A DNA stretch of 21,731 bases from Candidatus Peregrinibacteria bacterium. GTDB lineage: Bacteria > Patescibacteriota > Gracilibacteria > UBA1369 > UM-FILTER-53-11. Positions 1-5,433 of the stretch are shown here, one piece after another; within the stretch, counting starts at the first letter, position 1, and every line of letters begins with the position of its first letter. The stretch is taken from contig JAHFJU010000018.1 of the NCBI GenBank assembly GCA_023245725.1, positions 1 to 21,731 on the forward strand, in the 5' to 3' direction. Under the pieces are notes generated by a model. It ran no database searches. It saw only the letters and a program-made list of their open reading frames with translations, and was not told the DNA's origin. The position numbers and the translations under genes are program-made.

Positions 1-1545
1 TCGTATCATGTCTGTTGCAACAAACTGTCCGACCTTATTTAGTAGCGGAGTAATGGCTTCTGAATCAAATTTTTCAGACCAAGCGGCAAACTCAGAAACC
101 CAGAAATTTTTAACTACTGAATCTTTAATTCTTGATACTATTTTTTGTCTGTAGTTCTTGTCTGTCAGCATTTTTAGAATTGAAAGCACAGTGGTGTTTG
201 GACTATCTAAGAGCGCAAGCGTTGTGTAACGCAGAACGTGCTCAAGGCGATACGTCCAGTTGTCGCCAAATAGTTTCTTAAAAATATCCAAAAATCCGAT
301 GGTAATTTGCATTCTATATGCATCTTCTACTTTTTCGAGAGGATTAAATGCAATTGGAAACTCTGTGTCTGCCGGATTAAATAAAATAACGTCTTTAATG
401 CGCTCTTTTGGTATATATCGCATGACGTTGTCGACAAGGTCGCCATGTGGATCAAGCACTGCTACTCCTTGGCCGCTTTGAATATCTTCTTGAATTAGCA
501 GCTCAAGCATCTTACTTTTACCAGAGCCGGATTTTCCAACTGCATATAAGTGCCGGCGGCGATCGTTCCTCTTAATTCCGAATGGAATAAAGTTGTTGTG
601 ATGATTTGTCATGCCAAAACTAGACACGTCATCTGTCCCCGCTTTTGGTAAATCTTGCGGCGGATCGGCCTTTCTTGCGAGTACATGGGCAACATATGGA
701 ACGTAGTCAGTATTTGGAAAATGATAAATCGTTGCTAATTCTTTTGCGCTCAATATAAATTCATCTGCATGCGTACGCGATCTATATGTATCAACAAGTT
801 TCTTTGTGCTCATGTGAACTTTATGTCCGTGAAAACTATTAATATCGTTGTCATTGAACTGTGAAAAGCTGTTTATAATCGCCTCTATTTTTCTGTCTGC
901 CTCTTCTTGAGTGGGTGCAATATATGCGCAACGAATACTCACTTTATATGGTTTGATTCCAGCCTTCTCGGCAGCTTTGTGGTGACGTACTTCGTTTATC
1001 GCGTGTCTGCCGCCCTCTCGCATACGATCCTTAATGGAGAAAAAATGATGAAGACTTGCAAAACGCATAGCCCATTTTCGTGAGAAGTGATAATAGCCAG
1101 TATCATCTTGTGGCTCAGAAATAATCTGCACCCAAACTTGATCGTCGCTAGCTATTTTTGAAATGACCGAAAATATTCGAGAAGTGCTATCTTCTTCAAA
1201 TGCTTCGTAAGTTTGAATAGGATAAACATCTGAGTGATGAAGGCTTATGGTTGCCCCAGCAATGGCTTGTGCTTCTTGTGAAAAAAATGAAGTGTAATCG
1301 ACGGTTTGCTGAATCTCCGCCTCTGGATATGTTGCATAAATAAGACCTTCTACTGTTTCTAATAGATTTTCATCAACTACAATATAAAAATATGTGTACT
1401 GCGCTTTGCCCCACCACTCAAGCGAAACAGGCTTGCCTGTAAAGGTATTTCGCATGTTAATAAGCAATTCCTGAAATTTCGACTCAAGCTTTTTGTTCTC
1501 TGTCTGACCTTGTGGAATTACGATGTGAAGGTATCGTTGTGCCAT
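1..1545 (-). CDS. Type IV secretion-like DNA-binding ATPase (VirD4/TraG/DUF87-like), C-terminus cut by window edge
   Basis: Read directly on the minus strand from an ATG at 1545, this frame stays open for 515 codons to the window edge, so the C-terminus is missing. The N-terminal 300 residues form a mixed domain I cannot name. A P-loop, GKSGSGKS, lies at about residues 337-344 and is followed by LDPHGDLVD near residue 365; this pairing is typical of VirD4/TraG/HerA-like DNA-pumping ATPases of type IV secretion and conjugation. By family it would be a hexameric, membrane-associated ATPase acting on DNA or protein-DNA substrates. Such proteins are common in CPR genomes without a full conjugation system, so the substrate is unknown. 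It begins 32 bases after murC and has its own extended -10 box (1567-1575). No Shine-Dalgarno is visible. The family call is firm; the role is inferred. Confidence 0.8.
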   Translation of the reverse strand, partial: MAQRYLHIVIPQGQTENKKLESKFQELLINMRNTFTGKPVSLEWWGKAQYTYFYIVVDENLLETVEGLIYATYPEAEIQQTVDYTSFFSQEAQAIAGATISLHHSDVYPIQTYEAFEEDSTSRIFSVISKIASDDQVWVQIISEPQDDTGYYHFSRKWAMRFASLHHFFSIKDRMREGGRHAINEVRHHKAAEKAGIKPYKVSIRCAYIAPTQEEADRKIEAIINSFSQFNDNDINSFHGHKVHMSTKKLVDTYRSRTHADEFILSAKELATIYHFPNTDYVPYVAHVLARKADPPQDLPKAGTDDVSSFGMTNHHNNFIPFGIKRNDRRRHLYAVGKSGSGKSKMLELLIQEDIQSGQGVAVLDPHGDLVDNVMRYIPKERIKDVILFNPADTEFPIAFNPLEKVEDAYRMQITIGFLDIFKKLFGDNWTYRLEHVLRYTTLALLDSPNTTVLSILKMLTDKNYRQKIVSRIKDSVVKNFWVSEFAAWSEKFDSEAITPLLNKVGQFVATDMIR

Positions 1546-1566
1546 GTTGTTTTAATACTTGGTATA

Positions 1567-1575
1567 ATTATATCA
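1567..1575 (-). promoter_or_regulatory. Extended -10 promoter element for the secretion-like ATPase gene
   Basis: Read on the minus strand, these bases are TGATATAAT, a perfect TGn-extended -10. It sits just after the murC stop codon (1578-1580), with predicted transcription start near 1560 and a leader of about 15 bases. No good -35 is seen at 17 bases, which is tolerated with an extended -10. The same nonamer occurs at 18461-18469 before the TPR gene. Confidence 0.5.
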
Positions 1576-1577
1576 CG

Positions 1578-2987
1578 TTATTTACAAAGCGATTTTGCAA
1601 CTTTCCAAACAGTACCAGCGCCCATTGTAATAATAAGATCGAACTTTTTTGAATGTTCTAGAATATATTTTTCTGCACCTTCAAAATCTACAGAATGGAT
1701 TGCGTTTGTTCCTGCTTTATTTAATGCTGCTACCAACTTTTCGGCCGACACAGCTTTTTTGTCTTCTTCAGTATCACGTGCCTCGTAAATATTTGGAATT
1801 ATGACAGTATTCGCGCTTGAAAGTGCTTCTACGAATTCATCAAATAATAATCGAGTTCGGCTGAATTGGTGTGGTTGAAATACTACACAGATATGAGCTT
1901 TCTCTCCGTATTTTTCACGTGCTGCTTGAAGAGTAGCTTTTATTTCTTCCGGATGATGTCCGTAATCATCGATGACGTCACATTCCACAGCTCCATTTTT
2001 AAAAGTGCCTACAAGCTCAAATCGCCTAGCAGCCCCTTTGTAATTATTGAGTGACGTGATAATACCATCTGCCTTAATACCAAGCGTGCGACATACGCTA
2101 AAAGCCGCTAGAGCATTAGATCTATTGTGTGCTCCTGGTATAGAAAGATTTAACTGACCAACTTGAATTCCTTTTTGAAAAACCGCTGAATCTTTCAAAT
2201 AAAAATCACTTGTCTGATACTTATTAGCTGAGTACGTGAAGGTATTATAGCTGGGAAATCCCCTTTTCTGCATGTCTTGAACTACCATATGAACGTCTTC
2301 ATCGTCTATATTTGCAAAGATAAATCCATCGTTTGGGAGTTTTTCACAAAATTCTATAAAAGCATTAAAATAATTTTCATAGTTTTTGAAATAATCGAGG
2401 TGATCTGGATCAAGATTGTTCAGCACAATAATTGACGGAGAATAATTCATAAACGCTTTTTTATATTCGCAGCTTTCAAGAACAAAAAGATTTTGAGATC
2501 CACTATGAAAATTCGCACCATCAAGCTCATGCAAATCGCTTCCGACTAGAATTGTGGGGTCAAATTTATTTTCTAATAAAACCTTTGCAATCATCGATGT
2601 AGTAGTAGTTTTTCCGTGAGTTCCGCATATAGAAATTGTTCTTAGTTCTTTTGTGAGGATTCCAACTGCCTCTGGGTACGTTATTACTGGAATATTTAAC
2701 GCGCGAGCTGCGATTTTTTCAGGATGATCCTCACCTACTGCAAGAGAAGCAATAACAAAAGATATTTTTGATGTAATTTTTTCAGGGTGTATTCCTTCAA
2801 AAATCTTCACTCCACTTTTTATTAGTTGTTTAGCTTTTATCGAAAGTACTGCATCGCTACCGCTAACTGTAACTCCACTGTTATTTAAAATGCCGGCAAG
2901 TCCGCTCATTCCTGAGCCAAGAATGCCAATCATGTAAATGTTTGATTTTTTATTGAACGAAATTTTTTGAGACATGCTATTTTTCAT
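1578..2987 (-). CDS. murC: UDP-N-acetylmuramate--L-alanine ligase MurC
   Basis: MurC adds L-alanine to UDP-N-acetylmuramic acid with ATP, the first step of peptide-stem assembly in cytoplasmic peptidoglycan synthesis. The protein shows the Mur ligase plan. An N-terminal nucleotide-binding motif, GILGSGMSGLA, is followed by the ATP loop GTHGKTTTTS at about residues 119-128. The NNLDPDHLDYF region comes next, and the C-terminal domain has DDYGHHPEEIKATL and VFQPHQFSRTRLLFDEF, the latter characteristic of MurC. I chose the ATG at 2987 (469 residues, usual for the family), with AGGTG about 5 bases upstream; a second ATG is at 2975. The longer frame starting at 3089 would run into the divergent gene at 3059 and lacks family similarity in its extra residues. 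It is divergent from a cell-division gene, which suits a shared role in wall growth. Confidence 0.95.
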   Translation of the reverse strand: MKNSMSQKISFNKKSNIYMIGILGSGMSGLAGILNNSGVTVSGSDAVLSIKAKQLIKSGVKIFEGIHPEKITSKISFVIASLAVGEDHPEKIAARALNIPVITYPEAVGILTKELRTISICGTHGKTTTTSMIAKVLLENKFDPTILVGSDLHELDGANFHSGSQNLFVLESCEYKKAFMNYSPSIIVLNNLDPDHLDYFKNYENYFNAFIEFCEKLPNDGFIFANIDDEDVHMVVQDMQKRGFPSYNTFTYSANKYQTSDFYLKDSAVFQKGIQVGQLNLSIPGAHNRSNALAAFSVCRTLGIKADGIITSLNNYKGAARRFELVGTFKNGAVECDVIDDYGHHPEEIKATLQAAREKYGEKAHICVVFQPHQFSRTRLLFDEFVEALSSANTVIIPNIYEARDTEEDKKAVSAEKLVAALNKAGTNAIHSVDFEGAEKYILEHSKKFDLIITMGAGTVWKVAKSLCK

Positions 2988-3041
2988 CGCGCACCTATTG
3001 TATAGTATTTGAGTCACGCGATCTATGTTACAACGCGACGT

Positions 3042-3050
3042 TGATATTAC
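3042..3050 (+). promoter_or_regulatory. Extended -10 element before the DivIC/FtsB-like gene
   Basis: The bases read TGATATTAC, a TGn-extended -10 one mismatch from TATAAT. Transcription would start near 3057, two bases before the ATG at 3059. This argues against the in-frame TTG at 3041 as a start and adds one more near-leaderless gene. No clear -35 is visible. Confidence 0.4.
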
Positions 3051-3058
3051 ATAAAAAA

Positions 3059-3481
3059 ATGACTTACTCAGACGCTCCAAAAACGACAAAAATGGTAATA
3101 ATTATAGAAATTGTGCTGCTTGCATACATGCTCTATGTGCTTTCTACTTCACTTTATAAAAGTTATCAGGTAGATAAATTTATTTCAACTGCGGCAGATG
3201 AAAATAAAAGACTTGAACAGCAAAATACAATGTTGATTGAGGATTATGAATATTTCGGTTCTGCTGCATATAAAGAAAAAATAGCTAAACAAAATTTTAA
3301 CCTTGTTCGCCCTGGTGAAGAAGTCATTGTTTTGTTGCCTGATACAACTCATGCCACGCCTCAGGAAACACAAGAAGATCAAGTATATGCTTATACGAGC
3401 AAGTATTATCAAAGTCTTTCGAATCCTCAAAAATGGTATTTATTCTTATTTGACAGAGATCGCTTTTCTGTTGGATACTAG
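3059..3481 (+). CDS. DivIC/FtsB-like septum formation initiator protein
   Basis: This 140-residue protein has the build of the FtsB/DivIC family. There is a short cytoplasmic N-terminus, one membrane segment at about residues 12-31 (hydrophobic, ending LYVLST), and then a charged helix of about 40 residues (DENKRLEQQNTMLIEDYEYF) able to form a coiled coil. After it comes YKEKIAKQNFNLVRPGEEVIVLLPD, matching the typical family ending in which a conserved residue block precedes the phrase like PGE. By family it would sit in the division complex and link FtsL/FtsQ-type partners at the septum. A C-terminal tail of about 40 residues is extra. The ATG at 3059 is preferred to the TTG at 3041. It is divergent from murC and followed after 34 bases by an unknown gene on the same strand. 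Confidence 0.75.
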   Translation: MTYSDAPKTTKMVIIIEIVLLAYMLYVLSTSLYKSYQVDKFISTAADENKRLEQQNTMLIEDYEYFGSAAYKEKIAKQNFNLVRPGEEVIVLLPDTTHATPQETQEDQVYAYTSKYYQSLSNPQKWYLFLFDRDRFSVGY

Positions 3482-3515
3482 GCCGAGATTTTTTAGATAA
3501 TAACTCAATAATTAA

Positions 3516-4052
3516 ATGGCTACATTATTACGAACATTAGACGATTTTTTAGCACTTGATTTACAGGCTCACCAAGACAATGGAGCTACAAAAGAACATA
3601 TTGTTGTTGGCTTAGTTCCTCCTATTGCTGACCCAATGCGCGCAGCAAATGGGCGTGTTGCAACTGCAATGGGAGATCATACTGCAGATCTTTTTGAGTC
3701 AATGCCTCCAGGTAGTACATCTGGGCCAGATCGACTTACTGGGTGCGGGCCTGCGTTGGTTCCTGAAGAATCATGGCAGGCGATAAAGTTTATAAATAAT
3801 GATGAAGATCCAGATAGAAACTCTACAAAAGACATTATGCTTGCGATTGTTAAGTTAATACGAGGAGAAAGGGAAACGAATGTTGGCAAAAAAATCGATA
3901 TGCATGTGGTTTCCTTTACAATTCTCGAAAGTTTAAATATGGATCCTCAAGAAAATCATAGAAAAAATACATTCGATGTACTTTCTCATGTATTAACCAA
4001 ATGGGGTGTCACTATGGTAGACATTTTGTCATTGATTACAAACATGGATTGA
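3516..4052 (+). CDS. Hypothetical protein, 178 residues
   Basis: I do not recognise this protein. It is soluble, with no signal peptide or membrane segment. The first half is rich in Pro, Gly, Ala and Asp (residues about 30-80 include VPPIADPMRAANGR and MPPGSTSGPDRL) and is probably loop-rich. The second half (about 85-178) looks helical and acidic. Base composition matches its neighbours, the frame is intact, and it follows the DivIC-like gene by 34 bases on the same strand, so co-transcription is likely. It ends in TGA at 4050-4052, used as an ordinary stop. No Shine-Dalgarno is seen. That it is a real gene is likely from its length and codon pattern; its function is unknown. Confidence 0.7.
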   Translation: MATLLRTLDDFLALDLQAHQDNGATKEHIVVGLVPPIADPMRAANGRVATAMGDHTADLFESMPPGSTSGPDRLTGCGPALVPEESWQAIKFINNDEDPDRNSTKDIMLAIVKLIRGERETNVGKKIDMHVVSFTILESLNMDPQENHRKNTFDVLSHVLTKWGVTMVDILSLITNMD

Positions 4053-4056
4053 GACG

Positions 4057-4115
4057 AATGTTTTGTACTATAAACTCAAGTCGTTCGATTTGAAGATGAC
4101 TGCGATCAAAACATT
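4057..4115. repeat. Inverted repeat with inner stem-loop between the hypothetical gene and tRNA-Met
   Basis: The arms AATGTTTTG (4057-4065) and CAAAACATT (4107-4115) are perfect 9-base complements. Inside lies a second hairpin, TCAAGT/ATTTGA around CGTTCG, with one G-U pair. Neither side ends in a clear T-run. Because the plus-strand gene and the minus-strand tRNA converge here, a bidirectional 3' end structure is the simplest reading. Confidence 0.45.
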
Positions 4116-4129
4116 TGCAATAAACACTT

Positions 4130-4206
4130 TGGTGTCTGGGGTCGGAATTGAACCGACGACCTTGGGCTTATGAGTCCCACGCTCTAACCAACTGAGCTAC
4201 CCAGAC
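4130..4206 (-). tRNA. tRNA-Met (CAT), elongator type; tRNA-Ile2 not excluded
   Basis: On the minus strand this folds as a full cloverleaf. The acceptor is GTCTGGG/CCCAGAC, the D arm GCTC-loop-GAGC, the anticodon loop CTCATAA (CAT), the variable region AGGTC and the T arm GTCGG-TTCAATT-CCGAC. Discriminator A and an encoded CCA follow (4130-4132). The acceptor is fully paired and the anticodon stem lacks the initiator pattern, so it is not the initiator. CAT is also the gene-encoded anticodon of the AUA-reading Ile tRNA. T4-A69 in the acceptor favours elongator Met, but not decisively. The last anticodon-stem pair is an A31-G39 mismatch. Confidence 0.9.
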
Positions 4207-4244
4207 ATGTATTCAATGTGTGTGCCAACAAATTTCGCGTGCGA

Positions 4245-4273
4245 ATTATAGTGGTTTGCCTATCTGTTTACAA
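4245..4273 (-). promoter_or_regulatory. Promoter for tRNA-Met (minus strand)
   Basis: On the minus strand, TTGTAA (4268-4273), a 17-base spacer and a perfect TATAAT (4245-4250) form a strong sigma-70-type promoter. The predicted start near 4238 leaves a 5' leader of about 32 bases before the mature tRNA. Its -35 box overlaps that of the opposite promoter. Confidence 0.65.
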
Positions 4274-4295
4274 GTGCTCTCTAATACTCTACAAT
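4267..4295 (+). promoter_or_regulatory. Promoter for initiator tRNA-fMet (plus strand)
   Basis: TTTACA (4267-4272), a 17-base spacer and TACAAT (4290-4295) precede the tRNA. Counting six bases after the -10 gives a start at about 4302, essentially the mature tRNA 5' end at 4301. The -35 shares bases 4268-4272 with the -35 of the divergent tRNA-Met promoter. Confidence 0.6.
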
Positions 4296-4300
4296 CCGCA

Positions 4301-4375
4301 TGCGGAGTGGAGCAGAGGCAGCTCGCAAGGCTCATAACCTTGAGGTCGGTGGTTCGAATCCACCCTCCGCAACCA
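4301..4375 (+). tRNA. Initiator tRNA-fMet (CAT)
   Basis: A full cloverleaf: acceptor TGCGGAG/CTCCGCA, D arm GAGC-AGAGGCA-GCTC, anticodon arm CAAGG-CTCATAA-CCTTG, variable AGGTC, T arm GGTGG-TTCGAAT-CCACC, discriminator A and encoded CCA (4373-4375). The GTGGAGCAG start, A11-T24 in the D stem and the overall match to bacterial fMet tRNAs identify it as the initiator. Three features are odd. The run of three G-C pairs at 29-31/39-41 is A-T, G-C, G-C. Position 1 is T, able to pair with A72, where most bacteria have a C-A mismatch. The D loop is only seven bases. Confidence 0.93.
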
Positions 4376-4456
4376 AATTTTGCGAAGCAAAATTCTGGAG
4401 CGCCATATGCGCTCACTCACAAAAATGAGTCAGTTCAGATTTTGCGAAGCAAAAAT
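4376..4456. repeat. Four consecutive hairpins after tRNA-fMet, two sharing TTTTGCGAAGCAAAA
   Basis: Four hairpins follow the tRNA without overlap: 4376-4394 (AATTTTGC, GAA loop, GCAAAATT), 4398-4414 (GAGCGC/GCGCTC), 4415-4430 (ACTCA/TGAGT), and 4439-4456 around TTTTGC, GAA, GCAAAA. The first and fourth share an identical 15-mer (4378-4392 and 4440-4454). Together they likely end tRNA transcription and also that of ruvX, which converges from the right. No classical T-run follows any of them. The rest of the gap to ruvX (4457-4515) shows nothing I can name. Confidence 0.5.
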
Positions 4457-4515
4457 GTGCCGAGTCTATCGCCGACCCTGTCGCTTGGCTGTTATCTCAT
4501 AATATGATTTCTGGC

Positions 4516-4935
4516 CTAACTTTGTTGCATATATCTTTCTAAAATAATCGCTGCTGCAAGCGAATCATCAGCGCCTTTTATTTTTCTATCGCGTTTAAGT
4601 GGGATTTTCGCTAGCGCTTCTTTTGACGAAAATGATTCGTCGACAAACTCTACCTCTACATGAATTCCATCTTTTACTAAATACGAAATGAGTAGTTCAA
4701 CATACTCATGAATTTTTTTTGATCTTTCGGTCGGCTCGTTGTCTTCGCCTAGTGGTTCGCCGCACACAATTTTTGAAATGTTTTCATTTATACAGAGTTC
4801 AGAAATAATTTTAAATACAGCAGAATCGTTACTGCGTAAAATAAACTCACGAGCAAATGCCATTCCTAAACTCAAATCGGCAACGGCAACTCCAATTCTC
4901 TTCTCTCCTACATCGAGGCCAAGTAACTTCGCCAT
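4516..4935 (-). CDS. ruvX: RuvX/YqgF-family Holliday junction resolvase or pre-16S rRNA nuclease
   Basis: At 139 residues this is the normal size for the YqgF family, an RNase H-fold nuclease implicated in 16S rRNA 5' maturation and proposed to act on Holliday junctions. The acidic triad positions are visible: LGLDVGEKRIGVAV at residues 5-18 with the first Asp, EFVDESFSS in the middle of the second half with the Glu/Asp site, and KGADDSLAAAIILE near the end with the last Asp. The start ATG is nine bases after the rplI stop, without a Shine-Dalgarno, so it is probably read from the rplI transcript. It is the last gene of its minus-strand run and faces the tRNA hairpin region. Confidence 0.9.
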   Translation of the reverse strand: MAKLLGLDVGEKRIGVAVADLSLGMAFAREFILRSNDSAVFKIISELCINENISKIVCGEPLGEDNEPTERSKKIHEYVELLISYLVKDGIHVEVEFVDESFSSKEALAKIPLKRDRKIKGADDSLAAAIILERYMQQS

Positions 4936-4944
4936 AGACGGAGC

Positions 4945-5391
4945 TTATTTCTTTACAACTTCAATGTCGAGCTGAGTTGAAACTCCTTCTCCAAGTTTGA
5001 TTCCAACAGAATACATTCCAACCGCTTTAATATGGTCAGGAACGCTAATCATCTCTTCTGTGATATCGACTTTCATTGATTCTTTGATAGCTCGAGCAAC
5101 ATCTCCCGGTTTAATTCCTCCGTAAAGAGTTCCTTTTGATGTTACTTTCTTCTCAATAACAACTTTGCCATCTGCAAGACGACGTTTCATTTCATCGAAC
5201 TGTTTAACAAGGTTTTCTCTCTCAAGCATAAGCTCCTTTCTTCGAGTTTCCCAAGCGCGAAGAGCATTGTCAGTAGCATGAACTGCCAATTCGCGAGGCA
5301 TAAGATAGTTTCTAAAATATCCTTCAGAGACATTCTTAATATCTCCTTTAAGGGCTACATCTTTTACTGTTGCTGTGAAAATTACTTTCAT
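4945..5391 (-). CDS. rplI: 50S ribosomal protein L9
   Basis: L9 spans the 50S subunit surface near the L1 stalk and affects reading-frame maintenance. All 148 residues match the usual layout. The N-terminal rRNA-binding domain carries GDIKNVSEGYFRNYLMPRELA, then a long connecting helix (ETRRKELMLERENLVKQFDEMKRRL) leads to a C-terminal domain with the SKGTLYGGIKPGDVARAI block. Some CPR lineages are reported to lack L9, so its presence helps place the organism away from those. A -10 box TATAAT ends nine bases before the ATG, so the mRNA leader would be about three bases. It is followed at nine bases by ruvX. Confidence 0.96.
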   Translation of the reverse strand: MKVIFTATVKDVALKGDIKNVSEGYFRNYLMPRELAVHATDNALRAWETRRKELMLERENLVKQFDEMKRRLADGKVVIEKKVTSKGTLYGGIKPGDVARAIKESMKVDITEEMISVPDHIKAVGMYSVGIKLGEGVSTQLDIEVVKK

Positions 5392-5400
5392 ACGTTGGGA

Positions 5401-5406
5401 ATTATA
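5401..5406 (-). promoter_or_regulatory. -10 box for rplI, near-leaderless
   Basis: The minus strand reads TATAAT, with nine bases to the ATG at 5391. The predicted start is near 5394. The -35 (ATTCTC at 17 bases) is poor, so the call rests on the perfect -10 and on its spacing, which matches that of ileS, purC, valS and the TPR gene. Confidence 0.45.
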
Positions 5407-5433
5407 GAGATAACAATATTTGCGAGAATGTGT

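Noticed and set aside
1..1545. Conjugative element boundary
   Set aside because: Only one VirD4-like ATPase is visible, with no relaxase, mating-pair genes, attachment site or change in base composition.
2988..3089. Longer murC reading frame starting at 3089
   Set aside because: It overlaps the divergent DivIC-like gene, lacks family similarity in the extra 34 residues, and the ATG at 2987 has an AGGTG site.
4050..4052. UGA recoded as glycine or tryptophan
   Set aside because: TGA ends the 178-residue frame, and conserved Gly and Trp positions in the synthetases use GGN and TGG.
4220..4507. 95-residue open frame across the tRNA-fMet gene
   Set aside because: It runs through the complete tRNA and the hairpin repeats and resembles no protein; it is a chance frame.
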